Assembly: GCF_040954835.1 (NCBI RefSeq)
Contig: NC_090706.1
Span: forward strand, 27,785,148 to 27,849,147
From: Lepisosteus oculatus
Taxonomy: Eukaryota > Chordata > Actinopteri > Semionotiformes > Lepisosteidae
Direction: 5' to 3'
DNA length: 64,000 bases
In this document: piece by piece, positions 12,966 to 24,800 of the stretch
Layout of the letters: the number at the start of each line of letters is the position of its first letter
How positions within the stretch are numbered: the first letter of the stretch is position 1
Program-made: the position numbers and the translations under genes
Notes under the pieces: model-generated
Databases searched by the model: none
What the model was told of the DNA's origin: nothing
The model's input: only the letters and a program-made list of their open reading frames with translations

Positions 12966-15865
12966 GGCATTCTGATCACGGATTGACACAGCTGGGAATT
13001 GTTAGTGAGAATGTCACCTGCAACTTCTCCTTACTTTGACAAGTAAGCAAGACTACACTGACCGCAGCTCAAAAAGAAACAAAAAATCAAATTCACGGTT
13101 GCTGAATCCTACTATAGCAGAGCCCCTAGTTCTCTAGTTAGCTCTCAGACATAAGTCTACAGTTAGTTTGCATTATGCTGAAAGGCTGAAATTCTCCTAA
13201 CAAAATGGGATTTTTAAAACTTTTTTTGTCCTGGTTTGCGATTCCATTCATTTTGCTTTGTAGGTGCCCGAGTAAAATATGTTCTGGGTAAGGGGAAAAA
13301 ATGGTTTCCAATATCAAGATTTGTTTCCTGCACTGGGTAAGAAACAATTTCCTTGGCATTGCTATCAGAATGGATCAGCACGTTTTAGTCATTATGTCTG
13401 CTAAACCTCCCGTGCAGGCTGGTGCACCTGTGTGCGGCCTGGATAAAATAATAATTCTAGCAGACGATTACCCCTGTCAACAACAGCTAGTTGGATTTAA
13501 AAAAAAAAAAACAGATTTTATGGAAATGAATGGAGATCCCACAGTTTACTGGTGACAACAGTGCAGCTCACCCTCACAAGAGTGCAAGGTAGTTGCAGAG
13601 GTGTTTTTAGATAATGAAGTAATGTTAAGAAAAATAAAAACAGGACTGGACAATACAATGTATAGCCACACCCCTGAGAATTAATACAACAGCCCTCAAC
13701 CCACTTCAATAAGTACAGATGTCATACAAATAATATATATATACACATATATAAAACTGTACATGAAGCAACCTTCTTTTCAAATTTTTACTTCCCTAGC
13801 TGTGGGTTTCCCACATCAAAAAGTGCATTTTGGTGCTCATTCAGTATTAAGACGGATCAGTCAATCCTACAGGTAAATCTATATTTCTGAAAGACCGAAG
13901 AAACCAGAATAATATTTAACCCATGCCGTTAATCTTAACTCCCTCTAGGAAACTATAGCAATTTATGGTTTTTATTACCAAAACACAGAAGATAACCTCA
14001 GGTTACTATACAGTGCAAACACATAGCAAAAGCTTTACTTTATCTTTAAATAGATTTTAAATGGAATAATCTGCAACATCAACAAAAAGGTAAAGCCTAT
14101 CTGTACAAAAATATATAAAATCGAGATTTTTTTACTTTTTAAACCTTTGAATATGAAGTATACAGATCTTTAGAAATTTATCATGCTCAACAATACATTA
14201 ATTGAAAAAGTGGCAACTTAGGAATAGGTATTATATATATATTTCTTCTTCTTCTCTTACATATATAAACTATACAAATACTATACCTTTTGGTTATTTC
14301 TGGTAATATTTTACAAACATGCTAAATAAAATTATACATTTAAATGCTTCATATTTCCGACGTTCTTATTACTTTCCTTAAAAAAGGCAGTAGAATACAC
14401 ACTGCAGAAATCTACTTAAGGAAAAAACTCGAAACTTCCTAAATCATTTTATCTACTTGAGAAGCCAACAAGAGGAACAGCAAACTTATGTAAAGTGTGT
14501 ATGAATGCTCCTTCTGTAGATAATTGGACCCAAGCAAAAAATTCACAGTTCGTAGAATATCCCTGACCCTACTGCGTTTCCTACATTCAATACGGTGTCA
14601 GGTAAGCTGTGCAAAACCTTACTTCAACTGGCTATTCGCCATGTTTGTTGCATTCGTCTTTGGTACAAAAAACAATCAAAATATAGTGTGCAAATAGTTC
14701 TTTTTTTTTCCCGGTCTAGTACCGAAAACCAAAAAATGTTTTTTTTTATTTTTCAGAGCCTTCCTATGATACAAAGCACAGACTCTGTGGCATATATCTA
14801 CATTTTTCCACATGTTCCTATGTACATTCAAAATAGTTTAAAGAGCTAAAATACATTACAAATCCACAAGTCACCCACTATACATCTTTCTGACGCTTTC
14901 CTTTTTAAGAAGCATACTTTTTCCAACCTCAGGGATTTTTTTATATATATCGCATCTTAAATACAAGGCACAATGAATATTACTTTGTACAAACACATGA
15001 AGTTACATATTACTATTTATATTAACTTAGGAATTTCAAATTCTTTTTCTCCTCTACACTGGCAGAGCTCACAACTGTGAAGTGATCAGAACCAAAGCAT
15101 ATGGAAGAGAATGTCTGTCATTACCACCTTGCTTACACACCTATGCATTACCACACACACAGAGCAATGGGATCCATCACCCCTTCCCAGCCTCCAGGCC
15201 TTTGGAAACTGCGCTACGCTAGCAAAGAAAGGGGATAATGGAATCTTACAGCACCAGAACTCTCTGGGAAGAATCAGAGCACATTAAACTCTACTCCAGA
15301 TAACTCCAGAACATCCCAACATTTTCCTTTTCAATACGCATTGCACACCCTGCATCCACATTAAGCTGATCTCAACCAGCTATAAAAATTGATGCTCCTT
15401 CTATATGCACAAAGTGCATTTCTTGAGCATGGAGAGCTTTTGGTTTTTTTAATGGTTGTTAAATTGGGCGTTGCCGCAGTAGTTCTGTTAATACCACAGT
15501 AAACGCCTATACTAATCGCTGCTGATTGCCTGTTTGTTGTTGTTTGGTGGTATAAACTAGCAGCAGGTATTTTTCCTGTTCTCCTTGCCTACTGGTGTTG
15601 GAACATGTGACCGGTGGAACCTAGATGGCATTTGCTAGCCACGTTCACAGATGGCAGGTGTAAAACACAAATTATGCAGAGATCCTGTATGCTGTATTGT
15701 TGATTTGTTCACTTCAGAATATATAAATATCAATATAGTAAGCCTGTAGATGTGTTCCTTGATGGAAATTAACATGCAAAACGTAACGGTGTTACAGTGT
15801 GTGACACAAAAGGTGTGGACGTTTCTGCCTGATCTGGGCTTTCCTCCCTGCCCTGTACAGGCTGG

Positions 15866-18800
15866 CTACACCTTAGACGTTGGCACGCGGAGCCCCACGA
15901 GGCCTCCTGTGGGGTCCCCCCCAGCTGTGTTCTCCAGGATCTGGTTCACAAACTCGGACGTCTGGCCGGCGACAGGAGACCTCACTGGGAAAGTTAAAGT
16001 ACTGGTTACGATGACAGCGCAGGATTAAATACATTAAGACAAAACACATTAAGGTCTTAAAAGGAGAGGATCTTTGCACCTGTAAAAGAACATAAGCTGT
16101 ATTCACTAGGTGAAGAACACCTTGTAGGCCTTTAATATTACATCCAAGATGTCGCTGTACTGTACTAATATTCAGGTGCACTAGAAATAAAAGCTTTTTT
16201 TAAGCTACAACTGCAATGCAAAAAGCAACAGATGATAATTGAAAAGATTGATTTTGTACTCCAACAGGGCCTATTCTGCCAGCACACCAACAGATTTCTT
16301 ACCAAGAGTTTCTTTGATGAGTCTGTCTAGTTTTTCACTCATGCTTGTTCCCTTGTCCTCTTTCAGGCTCTGCACCCTGTTGACAATCTCTTCTTTAATG
16401 GCGTTAATCACAAAGAGGAGACGATCTGTTTCCGAGAACAAAAAAAAAAAGAAAAGTTTATCGTTTGCCCTTTTCTGTTTCTGATTAGCTTGATATTTGC
16501 CTAGCTGTGTCCCTGCTCCACATAAACATCTTCAGATTTTAAAAAAGTAATTATATCTCAGAAATAAACAGGAACAGGAAACAGTTGCGTTAATGCTAGT
16601 GTTATTTTTGCAGTGACCTTAAAAACAAATATAAGGCAATGACATTTGAAATACACACATAATGTGCACAGTTCTGCACATAAGGTCTTAAAATAAATTA
16701 AGTCCATAAAATAATTTATTTCTCCTTACCATATTCTGTATTGAGACCCCAAAGCTTGACTTTATTGGCCTCATATTGTGCCTTCTTCTTCAGTCGGCAT
16801 GCCCTAAAGGAGATTAGAAATGATAATTTAGTTAATAAGGTAGCAGGCTAGGGGTCACTATCCATAATTAGTTAACCACTATTCCTCAAAACATAAACCA
16901 CTTTTGACTGGTTAGTAAATAACTGTTACACTAACAGGTTACTGTAACTAAACAGAGAGGGCCGAAAGACAGCTGTTAAGATAAACCGATAAATGAGGAG
17001 AAGCCAACTGGGGTCCTCTGATATCATGATCAACCCTGATTCCCCTTTCCAACCTGCAGCCTCTCCCTTCCTTCTGCGCTTCGCCTTCGGAACACAAGGC
17101 AAGCTAGCATCAGCAGACACTAATACCGCGTGCATCGGTGGATCCTGCTGATATCTGTACATGCCGCTATAAGCATCATCGTATGCTGCTGAATCTCAGC
17201 GACGACAATGAAAGTCTAAAGCAATCTGAGCAAGAGCTGCTCAACACAAGCACATCCAGCAGCTACACCTCCTGACTTTCCAAATGCGGATGGGGGAGCA
17301 CCGAACGACAGGAGATGGTACCTGGAGGCCAGCTTGTTCTTCTCCTTGCGGGACCGAGGCCTGGCCGTCAGCGGCAGCTCGCTCACGGGGGTCAGGTCAC
17401 TGATCACCTTGTTGAGCTTGCGAAGCTCGTTCCCAATCTGCAGCAGCTTCCTGGGGTTAGGAGTGAGGTCCTCCACGTCGGTGCGACGGGACTTCTTCAC
17501 CGTGTACTTTCCTGTTTGCACGACAAGAGCAGCGAGGGCGGCATGAGCGCGGGAACTGTAGCGACCCGGGTCCCTCGTCAGGGCGCGCGGAGCACGGAGC
17601 CGATTCTCACCGTGGTGAAGGCCGTTCTTCTGGTACATGTTGCTGGGGAGCGTGTCCCTGTCCCACTCGGAGGGCTTCAGCATGCGCTCCTGCTTGGAAG
17701 GGGTGAGCTGCTCACTGTACTCCCAGAAGTACCTCCGTTTGCCCCTCTTCCTGGAGAAACCCGCTGTCACCCCCTTCACTTCCTCCACGGGGTCATTATC
17801 GCAGCCTGGAGAACAACAGGGCCTCCATCACGTCACACAGCCAAGCAAAGATCTCATTTTCAATGCTGGCAGTGAGGTAAGAATTTGTGGGCTGTAGTGA
17901 AATAGTGTTGCTATGCAGTGTAGGATAATTCACTATTCTACTTTTTGGAGTCAGCTGACAGATCAGTTAGGTCCCGCTAAAATGCCCTCATTTCGCTAAC
18001 ATGGTTTTCTGAAAGTCCTTTGTAGTGAGTTTTGAAAACTCTTTGTAAAGGGCTCCAAAGATCTGTTTTTAGTTGCTGGTTATCAGCCAGATTAAATTAG
18101 CCTTTAATTTACAAAGGAGAATTGTTTTGTTGTTTCAAGGGGGAAACAAAGGTTCACTCTATTTTGAGACCCTCAGGCTTTCTTCTGCCTGTGCTTTAGT
18201 GCTATCCACACAACCGGCATTCACTATCCCAGCTAAAGGAATGTTTTGCAAAATCTCTGTCCTGCAGGTAAATAGGTTTCTATCTGTCAAACAGAGATCA
18301 TTTTTCAGATTGCTTTTTATTTTTGAGGTAACTCACTCAGGAAAAATAAATCACACCTCAAGATGGAATGCATTTGAAAGATGCCAAATATGCATAAACA
18401 TTAGCTTGTAACTGAATAGCAATGCAGAAGTAAAGCAGAGTTTCAAGTTCATACCTTTAAAAAGGTACAATCACCAGAATATAACACACCTGATTTTTAA
18501 AAAGACAGTTGCCTCCTTTTTTAATTGCTATAGAAAGAACCCACAAAGTGCCGAGTAAGAATTGGCTGGCATTTCAGCAGGCAAAGTGATATATGTAATA
18601 GCTCCATTTTCCTTCTTTACTAAATAAAAAAGGAAAAAAATCAAATGGCAGAGACAGACATGCAATGCCATATATGGCACACCCAGATGGAAAAAATCTG
18701 GCCCAATTTAGGGAATCCATTCAGCATGACTGTGTGAACACAGCTAATTTCACACAGTGTGTTATTCGAGAGCTATAAGCAACAGAATACGAGAAGTACA

Positions 18801-21800
18801 TTTACATTTATTCTGCGTATTTTAGAGATCATTAAATACAGCCAAAAATACCCAATAGAACAATGCATGAAAACAATTTTAAATCTTAGCTTTCTGTATG
18901 GCTCAGATCAGTCTGAAAAATTGCCATTCTCTGCTAAGTCTAACAACGGTCAAATAGCCAAATGACTCAATCATCCATTCCATTATCTCTGCCGGACAGA
19001 CGGTTGTTCTTTGTATAAGTCTTCCTCTACCAACAGAAAAAAAGTTCTATCATAAGCTAAACATTCCCACACTTGGCAGACTCCAATCATTCTCTTTAAA
19101 CTAAAATGTTTAACGAATCAAGACACTTAAAACTAATGGTAAAGCTGATATTCCAGAGAGATAGCTACATACAGCTTTTGTTATTTTAAAATCGCTGGCA
19201 AGAGAGGCATACAACTTCAAGTTATTTCTTTATCTCCAGTTCCATCATTTGTTTTAAGTAGAGAAGCATAGAACAGAAAAAAAAGGAACTATAAATGTTA
19301 TCTTGTGACTTAAAAAGTTACATTAGAATTAAAGTATTTGCCAAATCAATTGTGCATCTCAACTTTTGGATGCATTTGTTTTTCTATTTTTAAATAACCT
19401 TGCAAATTAAAAAATAAATAAAATCCTGCCCTCTCTACAAAAAAGCAACTTCAACAGTTTTTGCATAAATAAGTATTACCAACACAAACAACACAGATTA
19501 TAGATTCCAGTCCATCAAATTATTCCATGAATGATCTAGCTATGATATGCTGTTTCCATAGGACTGCTTTACTATATTAAACAGATGATAATGTGTCAAT
19601 AAATTCTTCTTGCTGAGGGCACAGTGGTACTGACTCTCTTGTATTTTAATTTTGCTTAGTCATATTAGAATTTGTCCTTTTCACAAAGTACTCTGAGAAG
19701 AGGCACAGCACAAAAAGCTACAAATTTAGTTAAAAGGTAATTAGTTGATTAAAATGCAGAGTCTCTACCTGGCTCAGAGAAGGTATCACTCATGTCATCA
19801 TCTTTATCATCTTCATAGTCTTCTTCCTCCTCCTCCTCCTCCTCTTCCTCCTCCTCATTCTCGGAGAGCTCATGTTCACTGCCGAAGCCTTCATCATGGT
19901 CCTCGTCCTCCAAATCCGGCTCGTCTGCTTCATCCTCATCTTCCTCCTCCTCCATCTCCGGCTCCACTCTCGCTGGTGGTTTGACCTCTGTGACAAACAG
20001 CGAATAGTTGTGCTCTTCCTCTTTCTTCTGTGAGGGCTCAGGCCCCAGAGTGCTGACTGGGTACAGCTCCTGACTTCCTCCAGGCACAGGAAACAGTTCA
20101 CGAGAAGTCCCTTGGGAGCTACCATTCTCTGGAATGGGGGCCACCTCCACCTTGGGCTTTTCCACTTTCTTCTCCCTTGCAATGGTAGTGGATGACACCA
20201 CTGAAGCAGTAACAGCGATAGTGACTGCAGCACGGTTCTCGACAAATGAGGACTCAAGGGTTATGTTTGCCTGCGAGGGAGCTGCGTCCATTATTGGTCT
20301 GCGCGGAGCCGCGTTAATCCTGACCTTCGCTTTCCGGACGTAGTCCTTGGAGTCCGAGGGAAAGGATATCATCTTGGAGCTCTGTGTCTGAGTCTTGGAG
20401 ATGGTCTCCGTGCTGGAAGGCACAGGCCTGGTGGCCTTCTGGGAGCCATCCGCGTAATCTGGCAGCAGGTTCCTCACCGAGGTCGAACTCGAGGCCGTCA
20501 AGCGGCAAGGGGTTTTCTTCGCATTAACGGAAGGATTGAGAGTGTGTGGCTTCTGGCTCACAAGTAGGTCAGGGTGGTAGAGGGGGTCGCACACGGGCTG
20601 CGAATCTTCGCTGTTCAGCTGTGCCAAGGTGGGCGTCTTCCCAATCACCTCCTCATCCTGGTAGGGGCTGGAGAAATCATCCAACCCCAAGAAATCCACC
20701 TCTTTCGTCCCCCAGATGTCACAGCTGGTGAGCTTAGTATACTTGGTTAAGTCCTCCCAGTACGTATCCCACTGCTCAAAGTTCGAGCTGTAAATAGGAT
20801 CGCTGTCCAGGACCTCTGCAAGGTGGTCCATGCCCTCAATCTCTTTGCAGTCACCCACGGTAAAGATGTCACCTCTTGGACTTTGCCTGCAAGTCATGTC
20901 TCTGTCCTTGAGAGGCAAAAGAAAATATTCCATTTGTATCAGTCAGGCATAAATAATAAAACAAGGCTATAACTGACAATAGTGAAGCATTTACATTCAG
21001 GAGGAGGCTTTTTGTTCTCAGAGATTATCCAAATACCTCATCAAATGGTATCTTTAAAGTGGAAAAGAATGTAAACTTAAATGCCTACTCGTTCACTATA
21101 TTTACCATACGGAATAAATATTATACATGATACTGTTTGTGGTTTTGTTCTTATATACTGATGTAAAAAAGAAACCACTCTTTGTGGTTTTGTTCTTATA
21201 TACTGATGTACAATAGAAACCACTCTTAAATCTAATAGATTTATTCAAATTCTTTAAAGATCAATATCAAATAATCAGAGTAAATGGAAATTAGAGCTTA
21301 AAGACTCATTGCAAGCCTTAAGTATGAAATGCAACAGACTGTTAAGATGGAAACATTACAAAGTGAACATAGTATAGGACCTTACTGACCATAACACAAT
21401 CCTGGTAGCACTAACAGTAGTGGCGATAAACAGAAAAGGCATACAGCACCTTTTGATGCTGAAGCAGATCTAAAACAAAGTGTGACAGATTTATACAAAG
21501 CTCAGCAACACAATAAAAATCAAAAGACGAAAATGATTTATATTAAAAAGATACTCCATTAAGGAAATGTTAATATGATTTATGACTGCTTTTTTGAAAA
21601 TAAATGTGATTCAAATGGATAAATTCCATTTGAATTTAAATCTCTAATAAAAGGGAGTAAAAAGTTCCAAAGTCTGGAGGCATTTTAACAAGAAGCAGCC
21701 TCTCCCTTCCTTTTGCGTTTCACCCTTGGAACACAGGGCAAGCCAGCATCAGCAGACACTAATGTACACTCTGGCCAATATAAAGTGAGCATTTTGGTTC

Positions 21801-24800
21801 GATAATCTGGTGTCACGCCATTCAGTGCTTTAACCTGATAATACTCAAGAGCTGCATCACTGAAGGTTAATAAGATATGCTTTTTTTCTCTACGTTCAGG
21901 AGAAAAGGAACAAAAACCCCAGCTGACTTCAAATAGCCCTTCACAAACTCAAAACTGTTACTGTAGTTCATTTATTCCTTCACTATTTTCTAAACAAAGT
22001 TGGATTCGTGAGAAGATTTCAAGAAACACTGGCTGAAGTTGCAAACAAACTCAAACTCTTTGATTAATGTACAAGAAAATACAGTAGTCAAACTGCTATT
22101 ACTGCAAACAAACTGCTATTTGTTCTCTTGATCCAAAACCATCAAGACTTCTGAGGGTGGTGTTCAGCAATGTGTGTAATGATATTCTTGCTTCAGTAAA
22201 TAGTACTCTGTCACTCCAGATGCTTTTAAAACCACCGATCTTAAGACCCTGCTCAAAAAATATCGCTTAGGTCTTTTGTAGGGAACTTCAGACTTATTTT
22301 ATAACTTCCATTTTTATTTAAGGTTCTGTGAAGGTATCATTCAGACACATAAGGTTCTGCTGATGGTAATAACATCTTGGAAAAATTTGAAACAGGTTTT
22401 CATTTTGTTTCAGTGTGCATTGTAGTGATTTGGCGTAAAGTAGTAAAATGACCTACTTATGAGGTTAATTTACTAATTGCGTATCTGTTTTGATCCTTGT
22501 AAAATTAACCATTGCTTTTAATATCATGAACAAAGACATTTTGACATCTTAATTAATAATCTTAGAGAAATGGTCAGACTTTCAGGACATGTTCATACAT
22601 GTTAGCTTACATTTATCAAACAGGCAATATTTTGTCACGTTTAGTGAATCTGCATCTGGACTGGTAAAGAATAACATGCGGTGTTCTGCAGGGCCCTGTC
22701 TTAGGCTCTTTATTTTAAATTCCCATGATAGGCAAGCTTATTTGAAGGGAGGCACAGTAGTAAGCACTGCTGCCTCGCAGTGCAATTCCAGACTTGGGGG
22801 GCTATCTGTGTGCAGTTTGTATGTTCCCCTCACCATTTCACTTGGTCCTCCAGTTTCCTCCCATAGTTCAAAGACATACTATAGGTCAATTGGCTTTTGA
22901 GAAAATTGGTCTTGGGTAAGTGCGTGTGTGTACCCTGCGATGGGCGTCCCGTCCTGGCTGTGTTTCTGGGATAGGCTTCAACTCCCCAGCAACCCTGAAT
23001 TGGATGAAGCCGTTTGAAAATGGATGGATATGAATTGAAACAGCTATGCAGATGTATCACAACCATATCCTCAAAAGGGAGCTCTATTGGTACTGGAGTA
23101 TAAACTTAATAGGGGATATTAGGAGCTGGATTTCTGCACTTGCTTTGCAGTTCAATCAAGCTATACTCAGCAACAAAGAGAACTGACAGAATTAGATTTG
23201 TTGTTTTTTTACCTTGTGTTAAATTGGAAGTGAATCTGGACATAGTCTTTGATTCTTAACAGTGCATTGAATCATACATGAAAGACATGTATACTAAACT
23301 ATTCCTTTTATTATTCCTTATATTATTATCTGCATCCCACTGCTAAAATTAGATCATTTGTTGAGAAAATACTTGCTGCTTCTATAATATTATTTGCTGG
23401 TCTTGCAAGTAATGCTAAATCCTTGCAGCTCATGCAGAATTCAGCCTCTAGGATGATGTGAAAGACAAAAGCAGGGCACATATCCTGTGTTTGCATAGCT
23501 TCTTTGAATGCCAGTACTTTGTGGAATTGATTATAAAATTCTTGTACTTTTATTTAAAAGTGTCATAATGTACTAAAATTCTGTCCTTCTAAGTTTACTC
23601 TGTCTTCTGAAATCTCTTTGCAATCAACAGATGGCACAGTACAATTTAAATAGTCTAAACTATTTCTGTTTGGACTATTAACTACTGTATATCAATATCA
23701 AGAATGTATTCTTAATGGTGATTATAGCTATCAACTAACTCATCTTTACTAATTCACATATTTCTTGTGAGCAGAACAAGGATTAACACTTTCTTGTAAC
23801 AGTATGTACCAAATCCCTTTAAGAAATGGTAATGGTAACTGGTAACACTCTAGGTGTGCAGATCTGATCAGCCTGGGGCCGATTCCTATGGGACATTCCA
23901 CCACTTTTCCAGGGGGGATGCAGCCAGATGGTGAATTCTGATGTGCTGCAGCCACCTCTTAGTGACAGAACTGGTGAGGTAGTTACTATCTTGGTCAGGA
24001 GGAAATGGAAGCTACAGAAAGACTGATGTTGTCTGGTTGCAGTTGTGCCTTTGTAGTCCTGGCACTGCATGGACGTGTATTGTCTAGCTCAGAAATCGCT
24101 GAATACAGGAATGGAAAAAATCTTGTCTCCAGAATTCCAAAGTGAGACATTGACATCAGAAAGACAAATCATAATATTCAGCTCACATTAACTTTATCGT
24201 AAGGCTTCCCTTGATCCACCACAAAGGAATTCTTGGGTTTAACAAGAAAGACTCCTCCCTCACATCTATAACCACAATGGCTGGTCTGAAGCCAGCAAAT
24301 GTCAGCATAATGTTCATATCTCCATATAAAAGGGAATTTGTCACAATCAGCAAAGGTAAAAAGTAATTGATCGTTGAACAAAACACTCCATCATGCAATT
24401 GGATGCCATATCACTTGATGTATGGCCAACAGAAGATGGCAATGTGGTCTTCCAGCTGTCAACATTACCCTTGAAAAGCACAATTCAACTCAATGCAGCC
24501 TCCACCAGCACGCTATTTAACGTGTCAATAACATTATGTTCATGTCCAATGAGGTGCTCATAGCTACCAAACTCACTTTATCACCATCTGAGGTTAAACT
24601 GGGGATATATAATATTTGACCACAGCAATGTGGAAGAGTAGTTATGGGCTCTGGACTCATTGAACAATTGTGGGCTTGAAGTACTCTTGAGTGAAGTGCC
24701 TCACCTGCATTGCTCCAGCAACATATACAGCTGTGTAGATGGGTACATATGTAAGTCATTTTGGATAGAAGTATCAGTCAAATAAATATACATTTTTAAC

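Larger units (their letters stand above)
7560..15865 (-). other. crebrf: Probable crebrf 3' UTR
   Basis: From the crebrf stop codon at 15866 leftward there is no further coding exon until bnip1. An AATAAA on the minus strand (TTTATT at about 7575) makes a reasonable distal polyadenylation signal. Several further minus-strand AATAAA signals lie inside, for example near 8172, 8550, 9142 and 11071. The stretch is AT-rich and unusually poor in recognisable repeats compared with the rest of the window, with only one degraded V-SINE. Mammalian CREBRF mRNAs also have multi-kilobase 3' UTRs. The exact end and any alternative ends are inferred, not seen. Confidence 0.6.

Noticed and set aside
17315-17875. 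Open frames of 186 and 70 codons on the plus strand
   Set aside because: They are antisense to crebrf exons 4 and 5; the minus-strand reading matches human CREBRF and explains the GC-rich open frames.
19745-19984. Proline/histidine-rich plus-strand frame
   Set aside because: Antisense shadow of the CREBRF acidic tract.
24178-24398. Two overlapping minus-strand frames
   Set aside because: They overlap in different frames, have no recognisable motif and no splice context; chance open frames in an intron.
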